Origin: Flaviflagellibacter rhizophilus | GTDB taxonomy: Bacteria; Pseudomonadota; Alphaproteobacteria; Rhizobiales; Methylopilaceae | Assembly: GCF_033898525.1 (NCBI RefSeq) | Contig: NZ_JAXAFJ010000001.1 | Span: forward strand, 682,001-746,000 | Length of the DNA: 64,000 bases | Direction: 5' to 3' | In this document: positions 28,628-36,641 of the stretch, in pieces | Numbering within the stretch: position 1 is the stretch's first letter | How the letters are laid out: every line of letters begins with the position of its first letter | Position numbers and translations under genes: made by a program | Notes under the pieces: model-generated | What the model saw: only the letters and a program-made list of their open reading frames with translations | Told to the model about the DNA's origin: nothing | Databases searched by the model: none

Positions 28628-30402
28628 ACCGCCCAGAACATCAGGATCAGCGGCACGCCGGCTACAACAACCAGGATCGAGAGCGGAAAGCCAAGCCGCG
28701 CATAATCGCCGAAGCGGTAGCCTCCCGGCCCCATCACCAGCGTGTTGCACTGGTGGCCGATGGGGGTCAGGAAATCGCAGGCCGCGCCGAGCGCCACCGC
28801 CATCAGGAACGGCTCAGGCTGGTAGCCGAGCCCCTTGGCGAAACCCGCCGCGATGGGAGCCATGACCAGCACCGTCGCCGCATTGTTCAGGAACGGCGTC
28901 ACCGCCATCGCCACGACCAGGATCAAGGCGAGGGCTCCCCACGGCGGAAGGCTGTGCGCGACGCCCGACAGCCAGCCCGCCAGCAGGTCTGTGGTGCCGG
29001 TGGTGCGCAGGGCATCGCTGACGGGGATCAGCGCGCCGAGCATGATCAGGATGGGCCATTCCACCGCGTCATAGGCCTCGCGCAGCGGCAGCGCGCCGGT
29101 CAGCATCATCAGCACAGCCGCACCGAAGAAGCCGATGGCAACGGGCAGGTGGAAGAAGCCGACGAGAACGATCGTTGCCGCCAGGATGACCAGCGGCACT
29201 ACGGCCTTGCGGCGGCTTCCCAGCACCAGCGAGCGGTCCGCCAGCGGCAGCACGCCGATCTCTTTCATGGTGTGCGGCAGGCTGGTGCGGTTGCCGTTCA
29301 GCACCACGACGTCGCCCGCCCGCAGGCGGATGTCGCGGATGCGCTCGGTCAGGCGCTCTCCGGCCCGGCTGACGGCCACCAGATTGATGCCCCAGCGCTC
29401 GAACAGGAGCAGCGAGGACACGGTCCGGCCCACCAGCAGCGAACGCGGGTCCACCACGCCCTCCACCGAGCCGATCTCGTCCGTCGGGTCCTGCTTCGCG
29501 GCCGGGCGGTCCTCGCCCTCGAGCACGAGGCCGGCGCGCGCGGTCGCCGCCTCGAGCACATCGGGATCGCCGGAGAGGAGCAGGATGTCCCCCTCGCGGA
29601 TCGCCGCGTCCGGCAGCGGTGCCGCAATGCGGCGCTTGTCGCGGACGATGGCGATGATGGACAGCGACCCACCTTCCGCCATGGCCTTAAAGTCGGCCAG
29701 GGTCCTGTCGACGAGGGCGGAACCCTCCGCGACCCGCGCCTCCGTCACATAGTCCTTGATGGCCACCGCCTCGTTCATCGAGGAAGCTCCGCGCCTGTCG
29801 CGGGGCAGCAGCCTGTAGCCGAAGGTGAGGAAGACGACGCCGGACAGCGCGATGCCGAGGCCGACAGGCGTGAAGTCGAACATCCCGAAAGGCTCGCCGG
29901 TCAGTTCCTCCCGCATTCGGGCCACGATGATATTGGGCGAGGTGCCGATCAGGGTCACGGTGCCGCCGAGCAGGGCACCGAAGGACATGGGCATCAGGAA
30001 GATGGAGGCCGACTTGTTCTCGCGCCGCGCGATCTGCATGGCGATGGGGATCATCATGGCCAGCGCCCCGATGTTCTTGATGACCGCCGAGAGCACGGTG
30101 ACGGTGAAGACCAGCGCGAAGACTTGGGCGCGCTCGCTGCGGATGTGCGGCGACACCTTGTTCAGCGCAGCTTCCAGTACGCCCGTGCGGGCGATGGCGG
30201 CGCTGACGACGAGGGCGCTGCCCACCACGATCACGATGTCGTCCGAGAAGCCGGAGAAGGCCTCCCCTGCGGGCACGATGCCGACGAGCAGCGCGGCGAG
30301 GAGGCCGAGCGCCGCCACGAGGTCGTAGCGGATGCGGCCCATGAGAAAGAGGACCATCATCGCCGCGATGACGGCGACGGCAAGATATTGCTGGGTTGTC
30401 AT
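28624..30402 (-). CDS. SLC13/DASS-family permease with two TrkA-C domains
   Basis: 592 residues from ATG at 30402. An N-terminal set of membrane helices contains the family signature IKNIGALAMMIPIA and GTVTLIGTSPNIIV. Two cytoplasmic RCK/TrkA-C domains follow (about 205-285 and 300-380, e.g. IREGDILLLSG and RLRAGDVVVLNG), then the second half of the membrane domain with FLNNAATVLVMAP and TPIGHQCNTLVMGPGG. This layout belongs to sodium-coupled anion (sulfate, dicarboxylate) transporters. The substrate cannot be assigned. Convergent with the Rdx gene, and next to ada upstream. Confidence 0.88.
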   Translation of the reverse strand: MTTQQYLAVAVIAAMMVLFLMGRIRYDLVAALGLLAALLVGIVPAGEAFSGFSDDIVIVVGSALVVSAAIARTGVLEAALNKVSPHIRSERAQVFALVFTVTVLSAVIKNIGALAMMIPIAMQIARRENKSASIFLMPMSFGALLGGTVTLIGTSPNIIVARMREELTGEPFGMFDFTPVGLGIALSGVVFLTFGYRLLPRDRRGASSMNEAVAIKDYVTEARVAEGSALVDRTLADFKAMAEGGSLSIIAIVRDKRRIAAPLPDAAIREGDILLLSGDPDVLEAATARAGLVLEGEDRPAAKQDPTDEIGSVEGVVDPRSLLVGRTVSSLLLFERWGINLVAVSRAGERLTERIRDIRLRAGDVVVLNGNRTSLPHTMKEIGVLPLADRSLVLGSRRKAVVPLVILAATIVLVGFFHLPVAIGFFGAAVLMMLTGALPLREAYDAVEWPILIMLGALIPVSDALRTTGTTDLLAGWLSGVAHSLPPWGALALILVVAMAVTPFLNNAATVLVMAPIAAGFAKGLGYQPEPFLMAVALGAACDFLTPIGHQCNTLVMGPGGYRFGDYARLGFPLSILVVVAGVPLILMFWAV

Positions 30403-30498
30403 GCGGAGCCCGGGCAGGGGAAAGGCCGAGGTGAACACCCGCCGATGATTGCGGTTCCCCGGAGCCGCGGCACTGTGCCCTTGTGCGCAAAAGGGGCT

Positions 30499-31560
30499 TC
30501 AGCCCTCCCCGCGCTCCCGCTCCAGCAATCGCCGCTTGCGGTCCACGCCCCAGCGGTAGCCGGACAGTCCGCCATCGCTGCGCACCACGCGGTGGCACGG
30601 CACGGCAATCGCAAGCGGGTTGGCCGCGCAGGCGCCGGCGACGGCGCGCACCGCGCCGGGAGCCCCGATGAGCGCCGCAAGCTCGGCGTAGCTGACCGTC
30701 TGGCCGGGGGGGATCGCCCGCAGTGCCTGCCAGACCCGGTGCTGGAAGGCCGTTCCGCGTATGTCGAGCGGCAGGCCCACATCCTGCCCGCCGCCATCGA
30801 CCAGCGTGGCGACGAGGGCCAGCAAAGAAGCGAAGTCCGCTCCACCGGGATGCAGGTCCGCACGCGGAAACCGCCGCCTGAGATCCGCCTCGAGACTTGC
30901 GGCATCCTCGCCTATCAGGATGGCGCACAGGCCGGTGTCCGTGCGCGCCGCAAGGACGAGGCCCAGGACGGTCGGCGTGGTGGCGAACTCGACACGCATG
31001 TCCTGCCCTCCCCTGCGATAGGCCGCAGGCGTCATCCCGAGAACGCTGTCCGCGACGGCGTAAAAGCGGCCCGGCGATGCATAGCCTGCCTCGTAGATGG
31101 CGCCTGTCGTGTTTGATCCCGTAGCAAGCGCCTCCCTCATGCGCCGCTCGCGGACTGCGCGTGCATAGGCGGCAGGCGTGACTCCCGTGACGGCACGGAA
31201 CACCCGCTGGAAGTGGAACGGGCTGAGACCCGCGTCATGCGAGAGCTTTCCCAGACCGGGAGCATTCTCCTCCGCCTCGATCGTCCGGCACGCCGCTTTC
31301 ACGAGGCGCTGTTGCCCCGCGCGCGGGTCTTCGCCGTCAGGCCGGCACCGCAGGCAGGCGCGAAAGCCGGCGCGCAGCGCCTCCCCCGCATCCGCATAGA
31401 AGATGACGTTCCGAACCTGCGGGCGGCGCGACGGACAGGACGGGCGACAGAAGATGCCTGTGCTGCGGACCGCGTAGACGAAACCTTCCGCCTCGCGCCG
31501 TTCAAGCACCGCCGTCCAGCGCGGGTCATCCTCCCGAATTGCCAGCGGCTCTGCACCCAT
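30499..31560 (-). CDS. ada: Bifunctional Ada: methylphosphotriester/O6-methylguanine methyltransferase and activator
   Basis: Suicide DNA-repair enzyme and transcription activator of the adaptive response to alkylation. 353 residues. The N-terminal zinc site has Cys38, Cys42, Cys69 and Cys72, with Cys38 as phosphotriester acceptor, in the same register as E. coli Ada. An AraC-type helix-turn-helix region follows at about 85-185. The C-terminal methyltransferase has AVPCHRV with acceptor Cys322. All catalytic residues are intact. It stands alone; the alkB-type gene is at 17 kb. Confidence 0.95.
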   Translation of the reverse strand: MGAEPLAIREDDPRWTAVLERREAEGFVYAVRSTGIFCRPSCPSRRPQVRNVIFYADAGEALRAGFRACLRCRPDGEDPRAGQQRLVKAACRTIEAEENAPGLGKLSHDAGLSPFHFQRVFRAVTGVTPAAYARAVRERRMREALATGSNTTGAIYEAGYASPGRFYAVADSVLGMTPAAYRRGGQDMRVEFATTPTVLGLVLAARTDTGLCAILIGEDAASLEADLRRRFPRADLHPGGADFASLLALVATLVDGGGQDVGLPLDIRGTAFQHRVWQALRAIPPGQTVSYAELAALIGAPGAVRAVAGACAANPLAIAVPCHRVVRSDGGLSGYRWGVDRKRRLLERERGEG

Positions 31561-31645
31561 CTTGAGGCCTCCACATATCTGCGCCTGTGCTAGCGCGACT
31601 GCGATGCGCCCGCATCCCGTTCCTTGCGGTCAAACCATCGGCATC

Positions 31646-31885
31646 TCACGAGGCTCCGGCCCGGGCATCCACGAGCGGGATGAAGCGGGACGCCTCGAAC
31701 GCCCGGAGGTGGAGAGGCAGGCTTGGCGTCGTGATCTCGCCGAGTTCGACGCCGTATTCACCCTTGGCGTCGAGAGCGGGGTAAACGCGCGACACGGTGT
31801 AGACCGCCCCGCGCTGCAACACCCTGACACCGCCGGCCGGAGGCTCATCGCGAACACAGATCACCCGCTGACCGATCCTGAACAT
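31646..31885 (-). CDS. Small hypothetical protein
   Basis: 79 residues from ATG at 31885; the frame opens 9 codons earlier at 31912. SH3-like beta character: FRIGQRVICVRDEPPA, VLQRGAVYTVSRVYPAL, GEYGVELGEI. Short proteins of this pattern occur widely in Rhizobiales, sometimes in prophages, with no assigned role. It lies between tRNA-Arg and ada on the same strand. Confidence 0.6.
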   Translation of the reverse strand: MFRIGQRVICVRDEPPAGGVRVLQRGAVYTVSRVYPALDAKGEYGVELGEITTPSLPLHLRAFEASRFIPLVDARAGAS

Positions 31886-31991
31886 CAAGCCTCCGAACGC
31901 ATGATGCGGCACCTGCGCGGCGCCACCAAGTGCTTCGGGGTTTCAAGAGGCGAGAGAGATGCGGATCGGCGTCCGGTCTATGCCGGGAAGA

Positions 31992-32068
31992 TGGCGCACC
32001 CATCAGGATTCGAACCTGAGACCTTTGCCTTCGGAGGGCAACGCTCTATCCAGCTGAGCTATGGGTGC
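31992..32068 (-). tRNA. tRNA-Arg (anticodon CCG)
   Basis: A complete cloverleaf on the minus strand: acceptor GCACCCA/TGGGTGC, D arm AGCTCAGCTGGATAGAGC, and anticodon stem TTGCC/GGCAA with loop CTCCGAA (anticodon CCG). The T arm carries GGTTCGAATCC. The 3' CCA is encoded at 31992-31994. Confidence 0.97.
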
Positions 32069-32141
32069 AATGCGCGATCGCCGGCTAGCTTTAGCGAAAG
32101 CCCGGCCGCTCGGCAATCGGGCTTGCACCGGGTGATGCGGA

Positions 32142-33107
32142 TTAGTCCTGCCGGGTAAGGCAGAACACGGCGAACAGGCCGTCTGTGTCCGTAAAGCGCT
32201 CCGGCACTTTCCAGCCTGCGCGCCCGGCCAAAGCTTCCAGATCGTCCACTGAGTACTTGTAGGAATTCTCGGTGTGGATGGTCTCGCCCGCGCCGAATTG
32301 GAAGCCCTGCCCTGCCACTTCCACCCTCTGGTCGGCCAGGCTTTCCAGATGCATCTCGATGCGGCTCTCCACGGGATTGAAGAAGGCGCGATGGCGGAAT
32401 GCGGCGACATCGAAGGTGCCGCCGAGTTCACGGTTCATCCGGTGCAGCAGGTTCAGGTTGAACGCCGCCGTCACGCCGGCGGCATCGTTATAGGCCGCCT
32501 CGAGCCGCCCGACCTGCTTGCGGAGGTCCACGCCCAGCACGAGGAGCGACGCCTCGCCGAGGGTCTCGCCCGCCTGCCGCAGGAAATCCGCGGCCTCCGG
32601 CGGCGTGAAATTGCCGATGGTGGAGCCCGGGAAAAAGCCGACGCGCCGCCCCGGCAGATCGGCGGGAAGATGCACGGCGCGCGTGAAGTCGGCGGCCATC
32701 GGCACCACGTCGAGGCCGGGATAGTCCGCCCGCAACGCCGATGCCGCGCTCCGCATATGTTCGGCGCTGATGTCGATGGGCACATAGGCCGCCGGGGCGT
32801 CCATGGCGTCGAGCAGGATCCGCACCTTGGTGCTCGACCCCGAGCCGAACTCGACGAGCGAACAGCCCGCTCCGGCGCGGGCGGCGATGCGGCCGGCCGC
32901 GTCCCGCAGGATGCCGGTCTCGGTGCGTGTCGGGTAGTATTCCGGCAGATCGCAGATGCGGTCGAAGAGCTGGGAGCCCGCCTCGTCATAGAAATATTTC
33001 GCAGGCAGCGTTTTCTGCGCTCGCCCAAGCCCTTCCAGCACATCACGCGCGAAGGGCTGGGGCCAAGGCTCCTCCGCGTCCGGCCGCGCAGCCAATGCAA
33101 GGGCCAT
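32142..33107 (-). CDS. egtD: L-histidine N-alpha-methyltransferase EgtD
   Basis: Makes hercynine (trimethyl-histidine), the first intermediate of ergothioneine. 321 residues. N-terminal LPAKYFYDEAGSQLFDRICDLPEYYPTRTE is the EgtD signature. The SAM site has VEFGSGSSTKVRILLD and YVPIDISAEH, then FFPGSTIGNFTP and NLLHRMNRELGG. The C-terminal IHTENSYKYS binds the substrate in characterised EgtD. ATG overlaps the egtB stop by one nucleotide (TGATG), a coupled operon egtB-egtD. Confidence 0.96.
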   Translation of the reverse strand: MALALAARPDAEEPWPQPFARDVLEGLGRAQKTLPAKYFYDEAGSQLFDRICDLPEYYPTRTETGILRDAAGRIAARAGAGCSLVEFGSGSSTKVRILLDAMDAPAAYVPIDISAEHMRSAASALRADYPGLDVVPMAADFTRAVHLPADLPGRRVGFFPGSTIGNFTPPEAADFLRQAGETLGEASLLVLGVDLRKQVGRLEAAYNDAAGVTAAFNLNLLHRMNRELGGTFDVAAFRHRAFFNPVESRIEMHLESLADQRVEVAGQGFQFGAGETIHTENSYKYSVDDLEALAGRAGWKVPERFTDTDGLFAVFCLTRQD

Positions 33108-34399
33108 CAGATATCCTCTGCCAGCCGCAGGCCGGCAAAGGCCCATCTCTGGTGCGGATAGAAGAAGTTGCGGTAGGTGGCGCGGATGTGCCCGTCAGGC
33201 GTGGCGCAGCCGCCGCCGCGCAGCACCATCTGGCCCGACATGAACTTGCCGTTGTACTCGCCCAGCGCACCGGGCGCGGCCTTGTAGCCGGGATACGCGG
33301 TGTAGGCGCTGGCGGTCCATTCCCAGACATCGCCGAACATGCCCGAGGGCCGGCTCTCCGCCGGCACGCCCGCGACCGGACGCAGGAAGCCCGAATCCAT
33401 GAAGTTGCCGTCCTGCGGCAGGTCCCGAGCGGCCACCTCCCACTCGGCTTCCGTCGGCAGTCGCTTGCCGGCCCAGCGCGCGAAGGCGTCGGCCTCGAAC
33501 CAGCTGACATGCACGACGGGCGCATCCGGATCGACCCGATGCTGGCCGGAGAGGGTCATGGCCTCCCAGCCACCGGAGGTCTTCTCCCAGTAGAGCGGCG
33601 CCTCGTACTCGCCGCGCTTTACGCGCACCCAGCCGTCCATCATCCAGAGGTCGGAACGCGCGTATCCGCCGTCCTCGATGAACGCGATCCATTCCGCATT
33701 GGTCACCGCGCGCGAGGCGAGGCGGTACGGACGCAGCAGCACTTCGTGGCGCGGGCTCTCGTTGTCGTAGGAGAACGCATCGCCCTTGTGGCCGATCTCG
33801 AACACGCCGCCGGCATGGTCGAGCCATCGCAGATCTTCCGCCTGCCGCGCGACGGACGCCTTCCACGGCCGGTAGGCGGGGCGAAGGGGATTTCGCGAGA
33901 ACAGGTTCAGCACGTCCATCAGGATGAGCTCCTGATGCTGCTGCTCGTGATGGCAGCCGATCTCCACCAGGGGAGCGATCGTCTCCCAAAGGCCCTCGTC
34001 GGCGCTGTCCATCAGCCGGTTCATCGCCGATGTCACATAGTCGCGATACGCGGCTACCTCGTCCACCGTGGGGCGCGTGATCAGCCCGCGCTCGAAGCGA
34101 TTGTGGCGCGCGCCGGCGGCTTCGTAATAGGAGTTGAACAGGAAGGCGAACTGCGGATGCGCCACCTCGTAGCCGGGCGCATGCGGCACGAGGATGAAGG
34201 TCTCGAAGAACCACGAGACGTGCGCGAGGTGCCACTTCGTGGGGCTGCAATCCGGCATGGACTGCACCACCTGGTCCTCGGGCTGGAGCCCTGCGGCGAG
34301 ATCCTCGCTGGTCGCGCGGACGCGCTCGAACATGGATTGAAGGCGCAGGGAGGTGTCGCCGCGCCGGCCCTCCACGCGGTCTGCCCGCACATCACTCAT
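33107..34399 (-). CDS. egtB: Ergothioneine biosynthesis sulfoxide synthase EgtB
   Basis: Non-heme iron enzyme that attaches the sulfur of a thiol donor (gamma-glutamylcysteine or cysteine) to hercynine using oxygen. 430 residues. The DinB-like N-terminal domain has the iron motif HX3HxE at 151-157 (HEQQHQE) plus a third His in KWHLAH. The C-terminal formylglycine-generating-enzyme-like domain has LPTEAEWEVAARD, MFGDVWEWTASAY and LRGGGCATP. It heads a two-gene operon with egtD; EgtC and EgtE are not in the window. A 1-Cys peroxiredoxin lies just upstream. Confidence 0.96.
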   Translation of the reverse strand: MSDVRADRVEGRRGDTSLRLQSMFERVRATSEDLAAGLQPEDQVVQSMPDCSPTKWHLAHVSWFFETFILVPHAPGYEVAHPQFAFLFNSYYEAAGARHNRFERGLITRPTVDEVAAYRDYVTSAMNRLMDSADEGLWETIAPLVEIGCHHEQQHQELILMDVLNLFSRNPLRPAYRPWKASVARQAEDLRWLDHAGGVFEIGHKGDAFSYDNESPRHEVLLRPYRLASRAVTNAEWIAFIEDGGYARSDLWMMDGWVRVKRGEYEAPLYWEKTSGGWEAMTLSGQHRVDPDAPVVHVSWFEADAFARWAGKRLPTEAEWEVAARDLPQDGNFMDSGFLRPVAGVPAESRPSGMFGDVWEWTASAYTAYPGYKAAPGALGEYNGKFMSGQMVLRGGGCATPDGHIRATYRNFFYPHQRWAFAGLRLAEDI

Positions 34400-34501
34400 C
34401 GCCGCTTCTCCTTACGCGGCTGAGATAGTGCCTCGGCCGCGTAAGGGAAGATCGTGGGCGGCCTCCCCGGAAAGCCGCCGGATGTCAGATCCCCCTTGGG
34501 A

Positions 34502-35137
34502 TCACTCCGCCGGCTGTTCCGTCATGCGCAGATAGGGCTTCAGCGCCGTCCAGCCCTTGGGAAAGCGCTCGCGCGCCGCCTCGTCGGAGACGCTGGGCAC
34601 GATGATGACGTCGTCGCCCTTCTGCCAGTCCGCGGGCGTCGCTACGCTGTGCTTGTCGGTCAACTGCAGGCTGTCGATGGTGCGCAGGATCTCGTCGAAG
34701 TTCCGCCCCGTCGCCGCCGGATAGGTCAGCGTCAGGCGCACCTTCTTGTTGGGATCGATGATGAAGACGGAGCGCACCGTCATCGTGTCCGAAGCATTGG
34801 GATGGATCATGCCGTAGAGGTTCGACACCGTCTTGTCGGCGTCCGCCAGCAACGGGAAGTTCAGCCGCGCGCCCTGCGTCTCCTCGATGTCGTCGGCCCA
34901 GGTGCCGTGATTGTCCAGCTTGTCGACGGACAGGCCGAGCGGCTTCACGCCCCGGCACTCGAATTCCGGCTTCAGCTTGGCGACCGCGCCGAGTTCCGTG
35001 GTGCACACGGGCGTAAAGTTCTTAGGATGCGAGAACAGGACGACCCAGTCGCCGCCGGCCCACTCGTGAAAGCTGATGCGGCCTTCGGTGGACTCCTGCT
35101 CGAAATCCGGTGCGACATCGCCGATGCGGACGCTCAT
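34502..35137 (-). CDS. 1-Cys peroxiredoxin (Prx6/AhpC-TSA family)
   Basis: Thiol peroxidase reducing H2O2 and organic peroxides. 211 residues from ATG at 35137, with AGGAG 8-9 nt upstream. Peroxidatic Cys45 is in NFTPVCTTELG. The Prx6-type long C-terminal domain follows (TGRNFDEILRTIDSLQLTD, ATPADWQKGDDVIIVPSVSDEAA). No resolving cysteine is visible in a 2-Cys position. 102 nt upstream of egtB on the same strand, so possibly part of the same oxidative-stress unit. Confidence 0.94.
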   Translation of the reverse strand: MSVRIGDVAPDFEQESTEGRISFHEWAGGDWVVLFSHPKNFTPVCTTELGAVAKLKPEFECRGVKPLGLSVDKLDNHGTWADDIEETQGARLNFPLLADADKTVSNLYGMIHPNASDTMTVRSVFIIDPNKKVRLTLTYPAATGRNFDEILRTIDSLQLTDKHSVATPADWQKGDDVIIVPSVSDEAARERFPKGWTALKPYLRMTEQPAE

Positions 35138-35322
35138 CACTGCTTCTCCTGACAAGGTTATGCCGGAGGCGATTAGGCCAATTCATCGAAAACACGCAAG
35201 TGCAAAGTTTGTCCTTCGAATTTTACGGGATACCCATGTTGTTATTGCGTAAACCTTAAACTTTGAATGATCCCCGCTCAGGCTCCTCCACCGCTACAGT
35301 GGAGCCCTGCTGGAACCCGATC

Positions 35323-36363
35323 ATGCCGCAAGTCTCTGCCGCGATTACTAACGAACGTGTCGCCTGGGTCGACTATTCGAAGGGCATCTGCATCCTTCTG
35401 GTGGTCATGATGCACGCAACCTTGGGCGTCGAGGACGCGGTCGGGAAGACAGGCTTCATGCACTACATGGTGGAGTTCGCGCGTCCCTTCCGGATGCCGG
35501 ATTTCTTCCTGCTCTCAGGCCTCTTTCTGGCGCGGGTGATCGACCGCGACTGGCGGCTCTATCTCGACCGCAAGGTAGTTCACTTCTTCTACTTCTACAT
35601 CTTGTGGCTGCTCATACAGGGCGCATTCAAGTGGCCAGGCCTGGCCCTCAGCGAGGGGCCGGCGGCGGTGGCCGAGCAATTCCTGCTGGCACTGGTCGAG
35701 CCCTTCGGCACGCTGTGGTTCATCTACCTGTTGCCCATCTTCTTCGTCGCGGCCAAGCTCCTGAAGCCGGCGCCGCGCTGGCTGGTGCTGGTGGCGGCCG
35801 CGGCGCTCGAAATGGCCGTCATCCACACCGGATGGACGGTGATCGACGAATTCGCGGAGCGCTTCGTCTACTTCGTGATCGGCTGGACGTTCGCGCCGCA
35901 CATCTTCGCCTTCGCGCGCCGCGTGGGGCGTGAACCCCTCCCTGCACTGGTCGGCCTGCCCGCCTGGGCAGCTGTGAACGCGCTCTGTGTGGCCCTTGGC
36001 ATCGCGACGCTGCCGGGCATGGCGATGCTGCTGGGCCTTCTCGGTTCGGCCGCCATCGTCGCCATCGGAACGCTGCTGGCGCGTGCCCGCCTCGGCGAAT
36101 TGATCCGCTTCGCGGGCGAGCATTCCATCACGATCTACCTTGCCTTCTTCCTTCCCATGGCCGTCAGCCGCCTCGTCTTGCTGAAGACGGGCATCGTCAC
36201 CGATGTCGGCTGGATTTCGCTGATCGTCTGGCTCTCGGCCGCGTTGTCCCCGCTCGTGCTCTATCTCGCGATCAGAAAGACCGGCTGGGGCACGTTCCTG
36301 TTCGAACGGCCGAAGGCTTTTCGCATCGACCGGCCACGACGGAAGCTGGCCCCGGCGGAGTAG
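35323..36363 (+). CDS. Acyltransferase-3 family membrane protein
   Basis: 346 residues from ATG at 35323 (TTG at 35263 would add 20). About ten membrane helices. The N-terminal VAWVDYSKGICILLVVMMHATLGVE with the intramembrane His and FFLLSGLFLAR is the Acyl_transf_3 signature. Members O-acetylate or succinylate glycans and lipids at the inner membrane. No glycan operon is nearby. The preceding divergent gap of 185 bp contains an AT-rich stretch and the 12-mer AACCTTAAACTT at 35252. Confidence 0.85.
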   Translation: MPQVSAAITNERVAWVDYSKGICILLVVMMHATLGVEDAVGKTGFMHYMVEFARPFRMPDFFLLSGLFLARVIDRDWRLYLDRKVVHFFYFYILWLLIQGAFKWPGLALSEGPAAVAEQFLLALVEPFGTLWFIYLLPIFFVAAKLLKPAPRWLVLVAAAALEMAVIHTGWTVIDEFAERFVYFVIGWTFAPHIFAFARRVGREPLPALVGLPAWAAVNALCVALGIATLPGMAMLLGLLGSAAIVAIGTLLARARLGELIRFAGEHSITIYLAFFLPMAVSRLVLLKTGIVTDVGWISLIVWLSAALSPLVLYLAIRKTGWGTFLFERPKAFRIDRPRRKLAPAE

Positions 36364-36426
36364 GCCAGACCGCCTGGGATGTCGGCTGCGTGGCTCTGCT
36401 TCCTCGGGAGCGAGCCGCACGTGATG

Positions 36427-36537
36427 CCTCATCCTGAGCCTGTCGAAGGATGCTGGGACGCGCCGCGAACGGCCAGCATCCCGGCCAGCCATCGAGAAGC
36501 CCCGCCTCCATCATCCTTCGACAGGCTCAGGATGAGG
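36427..36537. repeat. Repeat family A, inverted pair (copies A1 and A2)
   Basis: Two 26-bp copies, A1 at 36427-36452 and its inverted complement A2 at 36512-36537, with 59 nt between them. Core: CCTCATCCTGAGCCTGTCG followed by AAGGATG. The pair can fold into a long stem. Found between the convergent acyltransferase and oxlT genes. Confidence 0.88.
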
Positions 36538-36585
36538 CCGTGCAGCGGTCTCGTGCAGCGCGGTCCAATGGTGACCTGCCCACAA

Positions 36586-36616
36586 GCAAAAAGGCGGCGG
36601 GCACAGGCCCGCCGCC
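36586..36616 (-). terminator. Rho-independent terminator of oxlT
   Basis: On the minus strand a 10-bp stem GGCGGCGGGC/GCCCGCCGCC with a 4-nt loop is followed by TTTTTGC, 26 nt past the oxlT stop. Confidence 0.88.
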
Positions 36617-36641
36617 TCGAAGTCCTTGAAGTCCGCCTGCC

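Noticed and set aside
28204..31116. 970-codon plus-strand open frame antisense to the permease and ada genes
   Set aside because: Low-complexity His/Arg/Gln-rich translation, no family pattern, and opposite two clear genes; a high-GC shadow frame. The same applies to long frames at 14971-16812, 59654-62107 and 38074-39855.
31646..32068. tRNA-Arg as an integration site with a mobile element
   Set aside because: No integrase, no repeated tRNA 3' end and no composition change on either side.
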